Below are positions 12,564 to 22,907 of a stretch of 64,000 bases of DNA, in pieces. Every line of letters begins with the position of its first letter. Position 1 is the stretch's first letter. The notes beneath the pieces are model-generated. The model was given only the letters and a program-made list of their open reading frames with translations. It did no database searches and was not told the DNA's origin. The position numbers and the translations under genes were made by a program. The stretch is from Symbiodinium microadriaticum (Eukaryota > Sar > Dinophyceae > Suessiales > Symbiodiniaceae): positions 503,082-567,081 of the forward strand of contig LSRX01000339.1 of NCBI GenBank assembly GCA_001939145.1, given 5' to 3'.

Positions 12564-12803
12564 GTGCGCTCCGGGCGGCGGAGCTGGCCACTCGGCTGGC
12601 CGCCGACGAACCCAGAACGCTGGGTAAACCTGGCGTGCAGAGTGAAGAGGGACGAGAAAGCCCCGTACGAGAAGCTGGACGCAGAAGGCAAGGAAAGCCC
12701 GGGACCGGAGTTCTCGCATCGCTGCGGTTTTGCTCGTACAGCTCACGAGATTGCAGAGTGTGAAGAGCACGGGCGGATGACTGCTAAAATGAATCAAGCA
12801 TAG
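12564..12803 (+). pseudogene. Possible HMG-box remnant
   Basis: Within this 79-codon frame the peptide RDEKAPYEKLDAEGKES (about 12647-12697) closely resembles the helix 2-3 junction of an HMG box, where consensus proteins read like DEKAPYEKLAEEDKERY. A tryptophan and WVNL lie upstream, but four residues too far from the motif compared with a normal HMG box. The first helix and the end of the domain are not recognisable. HMG-box DNA-binding proteins are common in eukaryotes, so a decayed copy or an isolated exon is plausible; the match is short and could be coincidence. Confidence 0.3.
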
Positions 12804-13171
12804 GACGATGTGCGTATTTTTCTGACCTCGGCTCTGTTGGGTGGCCGACAAACTTCAGCAGGAAGCTGAGTCCGGCAGGGCCGATCCTGGAGGGCTGGAT
12901 CCCTGGAAGGCACTGCTAGGGATTCCCCTGCCAGATGCAGATCCGCATGCTCGACGGAGTGATGAAGCCCACCCTGCATGGACCAAGCCGACTTCTCAAA
13001 CGGCCGACAGCGACGATGGTCGTGGCCGCGCCGCTCTCCGCGACGAACTACAGCTTAGGTCGCTCAGCAAGCGTTGGTAACCCGTAACCGCCGTAGCTGC
13101 CGCTCCAGATTGTTGTCCTGCATCTGCCAAGGTCATGCGTCGAGAACTGTCATTCTCGTGTTGGAGTCGCT

Positions 13172-13266
13172 GAAGAAGACCCGCTTGGGTGCCAAGCGTG
13201 GGAGCGGTCTTTCTCGAGGGATGCTTCGAAGTGAGGTTGATGAGGTTGATGCTGCTGCTGCTGATC

Positions 13267-13300
<34 letters not shown>

Positions 13301-13360
13301 CGAGGATGAGGATGAGGATGGTGGTGATAAGGATGAGGATGATGAGGCCGATGATGATGA
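13172..13360 (+). repeat. Dispersed repeat copy 2 with GAT trinucleotide tail
   Basis: It starts GAAGAAGACCCGC, shares GGGTGCCAAG, GGGAGCGGT and TCTCGAGGGATGCTTC with 604-680, and leads into a long (GAT)n tract at about 13265-13360. Frames through it give poly-Asp, poly-Met or poly-His and are not real proteins. Confidence 0.65.
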
Positions 13361-13760
13361 CTATACATGCACATGTGTATTCGAGCAAAGGTTGTTGAGC
13401 ACAATCTCGCGCAAATGAAGCATCTCTTGTTGTGATTCAGTAGGCCGGAGGGGTCGAAATTTCATACGTTAGATCATACATGCGAGGCTTTGCCATTGTG
13501 TCTCCATTTCCTTGTCTTCATTCCCTCCTGAATAACTCATACATCAGCAGCTCTGACACATGCGCAGTACCGAGTACAGACATGGACTGCAAGTGCTTTC
13601 CCGATGCATTCCTGCATGACCAACCGCAGTGTCTCTGAATGGCGTCATGAGCAAAACTTCAATGACTAACTCCACCACCGTAGCCGGATCAAGTCTGTGC
13701 GATCAAGCTTCTACCTTGGACTGAGTTCCGTTTTTACTGTGCCTTGGCTTTGTGCCTACA
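13361..13760. other. No gene recognised
   Basis: Unique-looking sequence between two repeat blocks, with no coding seen. Confidence 0.4.
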
Positions 13761-13920
13761 GGTGACGACGACCGAGACCGAGACCGACTCGGAAATCGAG
13801 TGGTGGGAGAACGTGCGCGCCACCGAGAACCGTGTAAGCTTGGTCTCGGTGTTCTTTTGTTGCTTTGGGGTGGTAGCTCGGAAGACGTGTGTCGACTCCG
13901 ACTCAGATCTCAGAGTCTTT
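13761..13920 (+). repeat. Dispersed repeat family 2, copy 2
   Basis: Shares CGCCACCGAGAAC, TAAGCTTGGTCTCGGT and GAAGACGTGTGTCGACTC with the copy at 2381-2560. The left breakpoint of the large duplication (13875) falls inside this repeat, which may have mediated the event. Confidence 0.55.
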
Positions 13921-14123
13921 AAGGAAACAGCTCCGGTCTTCATTCTTGAAGCCTTCGGCCGGAGCGATGCTGAAGCTCCGCACGACGTAGCTTTGGGATT
14001 TTGCTGAGGCTGAACCATGATTGAGTTTGAATGGCACAGCCTCATCGTCATTATGGGCTCAGAAAAACCTTCGGAAACGCTCCTTGCTTCCTTGATTCCT
14101 CGCACTTTTTTGCCTTTCGGAAC

Positions 14124-15842
14124 ATGGAGACGCAGACTCAAAGCTCCAGGAGTTTTGCATTCATCTTCCCTTTGGCGGCGGGTCACATCAACCCATCTTT
14201 AGCCATTGCTCGGTTCCTTGTTCAGCAGGGGCACGTGGTGCACTACCTCTGTCGGGAACAGATGCGTGAGGCGATTGAGGATACTGGCGCCGTGTTCCAC
14301 AGCGACATTGAGACTCAACCCGAGCTGTACGCTGGCAGAGCTCCCTCGATGTGGGGTGCCCTTGGATCCTTGCAGGAGGAGTATGGCATGAAGGGCGAAA
14401 GCCTGTCCCAGGCCAGATTGAAACTGAGGGAGCTGGCAGTAGAGCTGATGCTCCCTGGTACTCTTCGATGGCTTGAGAAGATCAAGGCTCAGGCAGTGCT
14501 GTGCGATCCGCTGATCAACTTGGAAGCCCCACTGGCAGCAAGGGTGGCAGGGATTCCCTGTGTGTCCTTGTTGACCGTTGCAGGGCCTGGTGGACAGGAA
14601 GTCGCTTGGGGCGGTGTCTTGCAGGCTCTGGGCACCAGTGCGGAGAAGGTCTTGCAGGAAAGACGTGAGTTTCAAGGACGCTAAGGGATAACACCATCGG
14701 AAGCTGACACTGCCAAACTAATGAACTAGAGGTGTCTCGGCTGTGTGTGACTTAGCAGCACCATGGATATGCGGTTGATTAAGAGACACAGTCCACAAAT
14801 CAATTTCCCAGCGGGTTCTGCATGTCTGTTGGGCCCGTTCCCCTCTTCAGGACTACAAGATTGCATAGATCGTCTGAAGAAGACCTACGGCTTTCACCTC
14901 GCGGTGGAAGATGGGGTGAAACCTTTGGGAGTCTTTAGAAGCTGCCTGATGTCCACTCTGACGCTGGTGACCACTGCCGAATTCTTGGCGGATCCAATGT
15001 CCCCAGAGGTGTCTAAGGCATACACCGGCCACGACTTCGTCTACCTTGGCCCTATGCTGGACAAGCCCGGTGCCAAACGCGCAGGCGGTCACAAACTGGA
15101 TGCTGCCATGCATTCAGGCGCTGATACCGACGCGACGGCCCTCAACTTGGCTCGTGATGCAAGGGCGGAAGGTCGACCGTTGGTCTTGGTGAGTCTTGGA
15201 ACCATCATCACTGGTGATCATGCTGACTATGGCTGGGGTGCTCGCTTCGTTGTGGATGGGCAGCAGGTTGGCATTTCCGGTCGGGAACTTTGTCAGGCAG
15301 CGTGGCAGGCAGCCTTTGATGTTTTCGGCCAGTGGGACCCAAGCTCAACGCAGTCGCCCTTGATTCTTGCAGCACTCGGTCCCCAAGCAGATGCCCTGGA
15401 GGGATTGAAGGTTCCTCCAAATGCCTTCTGCAGCCCTACCCTTCCACAGGTGGATTTGCTGAGACTTGGAGTGGACGTCTTCCTGACCCATGGGGGGCAG
15501 AATAGCTTCACAGAAGCCTTGTCCATGGGGGTTCCCCTAGTGGTTTGCCCAGGCTTTGCCGATCAGCCGGTGAACGCAGCGAAAGCTGAGTCTTTGCTGA
15601 TCGGTCTCAAGGTGGATCGACCCATGCGACCCCTGGAGCATGCTCAGGCAGATAGAGCGGCATACAGGAAAACCGCTGCAGATGCCTTGACGAAAGTGGC
15701 GCAAGATCCATCTTTCAAAGAGCATGCCATGAATTGCGCCAGGGCCCTGAGTGCTTGTGGAGGCGTCAGCCTAGCGAGCAGGATTCTGCTGGATTTGGCT
15801 ACTTCGAAGCTGCCGCTTCAACTGGCACAGGCCGGAGCCTAG
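14124..15842 (+). CDS. GT1-family UDP-sugar glycosyltransferase, copy A
   Basis: Two exons, 14124-14664 and 14851-15842, encode 510 residues. The 186-bp phase-1 intron runs from GTGAGT to TTCAG; joining restores the inter-domain linker (RLQDCIDRLKKTYG), so the later in-frame ATG at 14763 lies inside the intron and is not a start. The N-terminal domain begins FIFPLAAGHINPSL, with H21 in the position of the GT1 catalytic base. The C-terminal nucleotide-sugar domain has VLVSLGT (292-298), THGGQNSFTEAL (393-404) and D418/Q419 in PGFADQP. Overall it resembles bacterial macrolide glycosyltransferase (MGT)-type enzymes. It should transfer a sugar from a nucleotide-sugar donor to a small lipophilic or natural-product acceptor; donor and acceptor cannot be told. 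No signal peptide or membrane anchor, so probably cytosolic. The ATG at 14124 was chosen because GT1 proteins start just before this first beta strand; an upstream in-frame ATG at 14031 would add 31 unlikely residues. Confidence 0.88.
14665..14850 (+). other. Intron of glycosyltransferase copy A
   Basis: GTGAGT donor after a phase-1 break and a CCCCTCTTCAG acceptor with a pyrimidine tract. It contains in-frame stops and so cannot be translated through. The position is identical in copy B. Confidence 0.85.
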
Positions 15843-17177
15843 CACAATTTGACGAATCTTTTGAATGAGCGGCGACTTGCGCCCTCATGAAAACTGATCC
15901 GTCCTGCCTTCCGTCCGTGCCTTTGTACAGATCGGCACCGAGCTAAAGCAGCGCTCCCGGGGGACCTTTGTACAGACTTGGTCCGGTCAAACCTTCCTTG
16001 ACTCGTTCCGGTCCTGCAGCTGATGAGCATCTGGCAGAGCAAAGGTTCTGTGCATTGGAGAGGGACTCTTTTTTGGGGGCATTGCCGTGCGGGGTCGAAG
16101 CTTCTGGCGACAAGTACTTCGCTACGACAGCTCTCTGAAGCGGGACCCTGTCCTTTCCTTCTTTGTCCATGCCTCCCCCCCTTTCCCTGTATCTCTTGAA
16201 GAAAGCATCCCCTAAAACCTTTTCTGTGCGGATTCGCCCAGGCGCTTCTGCGACGACACGGCGCCCCCCGCAGCGCGCGAGGGGGACGGCCGAAGGCCAG
16301 GCAAGCCGTAAGGACGAAACACGTAACATTGTGGCACTATACCACACGATACTCACTAGACATCTTTGCATGTCAATGTGTGACTATATGCATTATTTGT
16401 ATATGAAGCTTCTGCAATGATTGTGTCGGGCTGAGATCAGGGATTGGCTGCGCCCTTCTGGTTTGGCTCGTCCCGGAAGCTTGCTGGTGTCTTCGAGTTG
16501 ACGCCGGGGCCACGGAGCGTCAAAGCGAGTGCCCGGTCCTGCGGCTGCTTTGGTTTTTGTTTTCGGACATGGCGAGCGGCTAGGCCCAGAACCGCACGGG
16601 TTAGCCTGTGGATAATGGTTGAGGCGCCAGGGTTGACGATGCTCAGGGATGCTGGCAGGCTCCTAGGTTCAGAGAAGCTCAGAGGGTGATGCTAGGCATC
16701 GCGATGCTCAAGACTGCTCCAGCAGACGTGGGCTCTGGCCCCAACTGAAAGGAGCAGGCGTGGCGAAAGAGGAGCTGCCCCTAAACTGAAAGCAGCAGAC
16801 GCGGTTTTGGGGGCTTGGTCCCGAAGCGTCGCTGACCCCCAAAAAGTGTGTAACGCTGCAGGGCGCCTGCAGCCTCCGTGCCGGCGGATCTCTCGAAAAA
16901 AGGGAAGAAATTTCAGGGCTCTTGGGAGTCAAAACTGGCCACTGTCCCGGATTCGTCCAAAGGCTCACCAGTGGATCGCGTCGACGGTGCCGTCGTCGTA
17001 GTCGAAGTCACGAGCCTCCGGCTCCACCGAGCGATCGAAGGCTTAAGGAAGGTTTGGGGGGGGGGGGGCTTTAACTTTAACTCTGCAGAAGTTAGCCGAA
17101 ACCCCGCAAGATAGCACACCTGCCAGGGTCAGAGTATCCAAACGCTGGGGAAATACTCTACTGTCTGTGACGTTTGC
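15843..17177. other. 3' flank of copy A and spacer between duplicates
   Basis: 15843-16328 belongs to the duplicated unit and is about as conserved as the gene. 16329-17177 is unique spacer without a recognisable gene; it includes a poly-G run near 17058-17067. Confidence 0.6.
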
Positions 17178-17426
17178 AGCTCGGAAGACGTGTGTCGACC
17201 CCGACTCAGATCTCAGAGTCTTTAAGGAAACAGCTCCGGTCTTCATTCTTGAAGCCTTCGGCCGGAGCGATGCTGAAGCTCCGCACGACGTAGCTTTGGG
17301 ATTTTGCTGAGGCTGAACCATGATTGAGTTTGAATGGCACAGCCTCATCGCCATTATGGGCTCAGAAAAACCTTCGGAAACGCTCCTTGCTTCCTTGATT
17401 CCTCGCACTTTTTTGCCGTTCGGAAC

Positions 17427-19145
17427 ATGGAGACGCAGACTCAAAGCTCCAGGAGTTTTGCATTCATCTTCCCCCTGGCGGCGGGTCACATCAACCCATC
17501 TTTAGCCATTGCTCGGTTCCTTGTTCAGCAGGGGCACGGGGTGCACTACCTCTGTCGGGAACAGATGCGTGAGGCGATTGAGGATACTGGCGCCGTGTTC
17601 CACAGCGACATTGAGACTCAACCCGAGCTGTACGCTGGCAGAGCTCCCTCGATGTGGGGTGCCCTGGGATCCTTGCAGGAGGAGCATGGCATGAAGGGCG
17701 AAAGCCTGTCCCAGGCCAGATTGAAACTGAGGGAGCTGGCAGTAGAGCTGATGCTCCCTGGTACTCTTCGATGGCTTGAGAAGATCAAGGCTCAGGCAGT
17801 GCTGTGCGATCCGCTGATCAACTTGGAAGCCCCACTGGCAGCAAGGGTGGCAGGGATTCCCTGTGTGTCCTTGTTGACCGTTGCAGGGCCTGGTGGACAG
17901 GAAGTCGCTTGGGGCGGTGTCTTGCAGGCTCTGGGCACCAGTGCGGAGAAGGTCTTGCAGGAAAGACGTGAGTTTCAAGGACGCTAAGGGATAACACCAT
18001 CGGAAGCTGACACTGCCAAACTAATGAACTAGAGGTGTCTCGGCTGTGTGTGACTTAGCAGCACCATGGATATGCGGTTGATGAAGAGACACAGTCCACA
18101 AATCAATTTCCCAGCGGGTTCTGCATGTCTGTTGGGCCCGTTCCCCGCTTCAGGACTACAAGATTGCATAGAGCGTCTGAAGAAGACCTACGGCATTCAC
18201 CTCGCGGTGGAAGATGGGGTGAAACCTTTGGGAGTCTTTAGAAGCTGCCTGATGTCCACTCTGACGCTGGTGACCACTGCCGAATTCTTGGCGGATCCAA
18301 TGTCCCCAGAGGTGTCTAAGGCATACACCGGCCACGACTTCGTCTACCTTGGCCCTATGCTGGACAAGCCCGGTGCCAAACGCGCAGGCGGTCACAAACT
18401 GGATGCTGCCATGCATTCAGGCGCTGATACCGACGCGACGGCCCTCAACTTGGCTCGTGATGCAAGGGCGGAAGGTCGACCGTTGGTCTTGGTGAGTCTT
18501 GGAACCATCATCACTGGTGATCATGCTGACTATGGCTGGGGTGCTCGCTTCGTTGTGGATGGGCAGCAGGTAGGCATTTCCGGTCGGGAACTTTGTCAGG
18601 CAGCGTGGCAGGCAGCCTTTGATGTTTTCGGCCAGTGGGACCCAAGCTCAACGCAGTCGCCCTTGATTCTTGCAGCACTCGGTCCCCAAGCAGATGCCCT
18701 GGAGGGATTGAAGGTACCTCCAAATGCCTTCTGCAGCCCTACCCTTCCACAGGTGGATTTGCTGAGACTTGGAGTGGACGTCTTCCTGACCCATGGGGGG
18801 CAGAATAGCTTCACAGAAGCCTTGTCCATGGGGGTTCCCCTAGTGGTTTGCCCAGGCTTTGCCGATCAGCCGGTGAACGCAGCGAAAGCTGAGTCTTTGC
18901 AGATCGGTCTCAAGGTGGATCGACCCATGCGACCCCTGGAGCATGCTCAGGCAGATAGAGCGGCATACAGGAAAACCGCTGCAGATGCCTTGACGAAAGT
19001 GGCGCAAGACCCATCTTTCAAAGAGCATGCCATGAATTGCGCCAGGGCCCTGAGTGCTTGTGGAGGCGTCAGCCTAGCGAGCAGGATTCTGCTGGATTTG
19101 GCAACTTCGAAGCTGCCGCTTCAACTGGCACAGGCCGGAGCCTAG
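17427..19145 (+). CDS. GT1-family UDP-sugar glycosyltransferase, copy B
   Basis: Exons 17427-17967 and 18154-19145 (510 residues), with the same 186-bp GT-AG intron as copy A. Only five residues differ from copy A: V38G, Y87H, D187E, F195I and L430Q (A to B). None falls on the catalytic His21, the THGGQN motif or the D418/Q419 pair. Of about twelve coding substitutions roughly seven are silent, more than random change would give, which suggests that both copies are, or recently were, under selection. V38G lies just after the first helix, and L430Q in the C-terminal domain after the nucleotide-sugar motif, so small changes in acceptor or stability are possible but not demonstrable. Same enzyme class and cytosolic role as copy A. 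Confidence 0.88.
17968..18153 (+). other. Intron of glycosyltransferase copy B
   Basis: GTGAGT to GCTTCAG, 186 bp, phase 1. It differs from the copy A intron by two substitutions, one of them in the pyrimidine tract. Confidence 0.85.
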
Positions 19146-19909
19146 CACAATTTGACGAATCTTTTGAATGAGCGGCGACTTGCGCCCTCATGAAAACTGA
19201 TCCGTCCTGCCTTCCGTCCGTGCCTTTGTACAGATCGGCACCGAGCTAAAGCAGCGCTCCCGGGGGACCTTTGTACAGACTTGGTCCGGTCAAACCTTCC
19301 TTGACTCGTTCCGGTCCTGCAGCTGATGAGCATCTGGCAGAGCAAAGGTTCTGTGCATTGGAGAGGGACTCTTTTTTGGGGGCATTGCCGTGCGGGGTCG
19401 AAGCTTCTGGCGACAAGTACTTCGCTACGACAGCTCTCTGAAGCGGGACCCTGTCCTTTCCTTCTTTGTCCATGCCTCCCCCCCTTTCCCTGAACCTCTT
19501 GAAGAAAGCATCCCCTAAAACCTTTTCTGTGCGGATTCGCCCAGGCGCTTCTGCGACGACACGGCGTGCGCCGCAGCGCGCGAGGGGGACGGCCGAAGGC
19601 CAGGCACGCCGTGAGGACGAAACACGTAACACTGGCGAGTCCTCAAAGTCATGGCTTACATTGCGCATCTTCCTCAAGAGAGCTGTGTCTAAGCTACGGC
19701 CTCCTCTTCTGTGCGAGGAACCGCGACATTTACACTCGGCTTGTGTTGTGGGCCTTCTTTCAGAATCTCGACATTCCTTGTCCATCTCCAGGCCGATCTC
19801 CAACTCTAGATTCAGAAATCTCGAAGCCGAAAGCGGAAACAACAAACCGAAACAGGCCGGACCTCACAAAGCCTAAAACCTCTTGTGAAGGATCTTCCAA
19901 GCCTTGCAT

Positions 19910-19910
<1 letters not shown>

Positions 19911-19951
<41 letters not shown>
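19911..19951 (+). repeat. (AAGC)n microsatellite
   Basis: About ten perfect tetranucleotide units. A shorter similar run lies near 58080-58095. Confidence 0.9.
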
Positions 19952-20101
19952 CCGATAATGTGATCGCATTAACAGAGCCTTCTTTCAATTCTGGCTTTGC
20001 ACGTCGCCGAAAACAGGTGGCGAGATCCTCGAGAGTGGCACGCTAGAGCCGAGCTCTCGAAGGGGCTCAGGGGCGATACGTTATGAGGATCAGGATTACC
20101 A

Positions 20102-20156
20102 GTTAACGCTAGTATCCCTTGTTTTGTGTCCTCAAAACAGTACGACCCTCGTTAAC
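20102..20156. other. Nested hairpin, possible foldback element
   Basis: Outer arms GTTAACG / CGTTAAC and inner arms TGTTTTG / CAAAACA are both perfect 7-bp inverted repeats nested around a short loop. No gene is adjacent; function unknown. Confidence 0.4.
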
Positions 20157-21439
20157 AAGAGACCCTCCTCTGCGCAGGGAAAATTGGAGTCTCCGGGCTT
20201 CCTGAGGGCGATGGGGGCTCCCACCTAAAGGGAACTTACATCCGGGGTTTGCTTGGAGCGCCCTTAGTCTAAATCATAGACCGGAATACGCCCGAAGCCT
20301 TAACTTTGTGAGGTATGGCACGGACAAGGTCCCGAGCACTCGCCCACCGCACGCCAAACGCTTGGCATCGGGAGTTCCAGAAAATCCGTCGTGTGGGGTC
20401 CCTTTTTAGGGGATGCTAAGGGCTTCAACTAGGAGGTGTGCTCCAACAGATTTGAAGAACCCGGTCTCAAGGGTGCCCTTTTGTCGAAGTCTTTCAGGGT
20501 GCCTGTGCAAGAGTGTTTGCATGTTGGCGGTGCAGTGTCTGCGTTACGTGCGCTGTGAAGGATGGCTTCGATGTGCTTAGGATGTGTCGGCGATTGCAAG
20601 CAAGGCATCTTGCTACAGGTTTGAGACTGGGGCTTGGATTTAGAGTTTGAGAGGAGTGTCTAGAGCCTTACAGCTCAGAATTTGCTTCCGGTGTTTATGA
20701 ACGACGTTTGGGGTTTGGGCTATGCTTTGAGAGACATCTCGGAGTCTCGAGTACAGTCCAGGTGATCCGGCGATTTGTCAAATCAATCTCGGGGTATGGT
20801 GGCCCCAAAAACCTAAACCCGAAAGCCTTCGAGGGCAGGCATTTTTGGGCCTCTTCTTGCAGGACTTCTCATTCTTCTGGAACAGAGACTGATAATCTGA
20901 TAGCACCGCACGTCCTGCAGCTTCTTTCCATGAAATTCTGCGGGCTCCCCAACACCCCAGCACCCAACAGTGCCACCCAGATCCGAGATTTTTTGACCTA
21001 GGCTCAGCCGCACTCCAAGATCCTCCAGGTACCGGTGCCTTAAGGACCCCTTTAGGCTCTTCTTTCCGGAATATACTCCTGAATTTCTGCTGTTTTGGAG
21101 TTCCCTCCGAGGAAGACCACCGGCTGCCGCGCGCTCGTGCGAAGCGACAAGAAGTGAGTGGAAATACTTACACCCTACTAAATGGCTTCAATGTAATGAG
21201 TCTCTTGAGCCTTCAAGCAGTGAAGAGCAAGGACCTGTCATGCAATGGGCGCATGCAAAAGGGGGATTGCAAAGGAATAGTACAACTAAAACACGTGTTG
21301 CTGCAACTCCTGAGGCCGTTCGCCTTGTTGCGTTGAGTGCAATCGCTCGCCGAACCAGGCTAAATGTATCGTGTGCTCACTCAAACTCCGCAGTTTTGTG
21401 GCTCGTTACGCAACCCACGCCGTGACACCGTCCCAACCG

Positions 21440-21531
21440 ATGCTGCGCGGACTCGCCGTCCTTTCGCTGGCTTGCCTGGCGCTGGCCCAGGACTGCTCAG
21501 CTTCAGAGGGCACCTGCTTCCAGCAGGATGA
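21440..21531 (+). CDS. Signal-peptide exon of a secreted protein
   Basis: The frame from the ATG at 21440 begins MLRGLAVLSLACLALAQDCS, a textbook secretory signal peptide (short n-region with Arg, hydrophobic core, Ala-x-Ala-type cleavage site), followed by a Cys-containing, acidic segment. The frame closes at 21649, whereas the long downstream reading frame is in another phase, so a short intron or an assembly frameshift must lie between about 21530 and 21620. A GT...CAG pair spanning about 85 nt would accommodate the phase change, but this cannot be confirmed, so the 3' end given here is approximate. Confidence 0.55.
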
Positions 21532-21617
21532 GTTTGCCACTCTCCAAGCCCGGGCCAACTTCAGCGGCCGGCTCATCCCGCGCCTTGGATTTGAACTCTC
21601 CGCAGCGCGAGCCCAGG

Positions 21618-22727
21618 GACTACTCTGCGATAGAAGATGCTGGCTATGAGGGATTGGGAGACTTACTGGCAGCAGCTGTGGAAAAGGACTCCGATGCCAT
21701 GGAGGCGGCGACTGGGAAGATGGTCGTGAACATGGGGGTGGCCGCTCTGGGAGTTATGAACCCGTTTGCCGGTGTGGTCGCTGGCGTGGCTGCCGGATTC
21801 CTCTTCACGGCAATGGGCTGGGAGGAAGAGCAACCCTCCACAGAGGAGGTTGTAAGCGACATGCTCCAAGAGTTTGCACAGGAGATGCGGGAGGAGGTTC
21901 AAAACATGATCGCCCAACAAAGCGTGAGCGAGAGGATGATACACATCAGGAACCAAATGAAGTCAACGATTTCAGACCAGGCGCACACCAGCCCCTGGCT
22001 TGCCAGGCCATCACAAAAAGACCGGGACAAATACCACACCTGGTTGTTCGGGCAGCTCACCAGGCTCTATCATTTAGCTATCACGGCCCTGGGAGACTGC
22101 CACGTCAACACACTGGATTCTCCGAACCCGACCTGTAATGACTGGCTTCACTGGGGAGGCCCAGAAATCTCCATCAAGTACATGAGCATGCACTGGGCCT
22201 TTGTAGCCGAGTACGTGCGCCGCTTCCCCGATGATGCCGCGGTGCAAGTGCCCAGGGGCATGCACTATTACAGGGAGAATCACGTGCTGAAGATGGTTCA
22301 AGCTTACAAGCAAAGGCGCGATCGCTTCGAGGAGACCCCGGCAGGCTATCATAACCGCCGCCGGGCCGTATGCAGGGTCACCTTCTTTGACCATTGGGCA
22401 GGTGAAGAATGGAAAGTTGAGGAGGTGTGCTGCGGCGGTAGCAATGTCCTCAGACAAGGTTGGGTGGAAAGTGAGGAAATTCCCGGAGGCTGCGACAGCC
22501 CCGATGCCATTAAATCGAGGCCATCGTACACTTGGCGGAAGCAGCAGTTTAACAATCTGAAGTACAGCGTGCAGGCGAAGCTGGCCAAGCTAGAGCAGCA
22601 GGCGACGCTGGCCTACCGCAGGCAATATGTGGACTGCCGCTTCAACGGACGCTCGGTTCTGGCCTTTAAATGGGTGTTTCGGAAAATAGGGGACCCCAGT
22701 ATTGGGGACTCCAATATTGTAACCTAA
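21618..22727 (+). CDS. Secreted-protein exon: helical domain with glycine-rich hydrophobic hairpin
   Basis: A long open frame of about 370 codons with good protein character. It opens with an acidic segment (DYSAIEDAGYEGLGDLL), then a hydrophobic glycine/alanine-rich hairpin (MGVAALGVMNPFAGVVAGVA), then amphipathic charged helices. The second half is rich in Trp, Tyr, Arg and Cys (CRVTFFDHWAGEEW, EEVCCGGSN) and may be a separate domain. The hairpin-plus-helices layout weakly recalls the N-terminal helical domains of pore-forming delta-endotoxin-like proteins; this is an impression from the pattern, not an established homology. The last about 18 codons run into an inverted-repeat element (22672-22789), so the true 3' splice donor or end is probably upstream of 22672. 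It lies between the signal-peptide exon and the Cys-module exons, all on the same strand. Confidence 0.6.
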   Translation, partial: DYSAIEDAGYEGLGDLLAAAVEKDSDAMEAATGKMVVNMGVAALGVMNPFAGVVAGVAAGFLFTAMGWEEEQPSTEEVVSDMLQEFAQEMREEVQNMIAQQSVSERMIHIRNQMKSTISDQAHTSPWLARPSQKDRDKYHTWLFGQLTRLYHLAITALGDCHVNTLDSPNPTCNDWLHWGGPEISIKYMSMHWAFVAEYVRRFPDDAAVQVPRGMHYYRENHVLKMVQAYKQRRDRFEETPAGYHNRRRAVCRVTFFDHWAGEEWKVEEVCCGGSNVLRQGWVESEEIPGGCDSPDAIKSRPSYTWRKQQFNNLKYSVQAKLAKLEQQATLAYRRQYVDCRFNGRSVLAFKWVFRKIGDPSIGDSNIVT

Positions 22728-22789
22728 ATAGTGTAGGATCCTTCTTATAAGGACCCCCAACACAAGGTACCCATTATTGTCGGACACCC
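22672..22789. mobile_element. Inverted-repeat element (MITE-like) at the exon end
   Basis: The left end reads GGGTGTTTCGGAAAATAGGG and the right end on the minus strand GGGTGTCCGACAATAATGGG, imperfect inverted repeats of about 24 bp bounding 118 bp. An internal near-palindrome, CAGTATTGG...CCAATATTG, lies at 22697-22719. No coding. Confidence 0.45.
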
Positions 22790-22907
22790 CCAAACGACAA
22801 CAGCAAAAGCCACCCTCCGAAAGTGAACCCGCTGGGAGCTTAGCGAGCCTTCCACCGGGTGGCGCCCTAGGGGTTCGGTGATTTCAGATGGCGGATACAG
22901 AAGTAAT

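Larger units (their letters stand above)
13875..16328 (+). repeat. Direct duplication, copy A (2454 bp)
   Basis: Collinear with 17178-19631 at a constant offset of 3303 and with no indels that I could find. I counted about 24 substitutions, i.e. near 99% identity. The unit holds upstream sequence, the whole glycosyltransferase gene and about 490 bp of 3' flank. An unrelated spacer of about 850 bp separates the copies. Confidence 0.93.
17178..19631 (+). repeat. Direct duplication, copy B (2454 bp)
   Basis: Second copy of 13875-16328. The left edge is marked by AGCTCGGAAGACG, where the preceding base already differs; the right edge ends at ACGTAACA, after which the copies diverge completely. 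Confidence 0.93.
19632..21435. other. No gene recognised
   Basis: Contains an AAGC microsatellite and a hairpin (20102-20156). The other reading frames are short and featureless. Confidence 0.5.

Noticed and set aside
13074..13418. Acidic poly-Asp protein over the GAT tract
   Set aside because: It arises from the trinucleotide repeat attached to a dispersed element, and all three frames are open.
14199..14675. 158-codon antisense frame over glycosyltransferase exon 1 (and its twin at 17502)
   Set aside because: Shadow of the real gene on the other strand; no independent features.
14763..14850. ATG at 14763 as start of a separate 359-residue protein
   Set aside because: It lies inside the intron of the glycosyltransferase; joining 14664 to 14851 restores a continuous GT1 protein in phase, in both duplicates.
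19246..19845. 199-codon minus-strand frame downstream of copy B
   Set aside because: Covers the 3' flank; the equivalent frame in copy A has a different extent and there is no domain.
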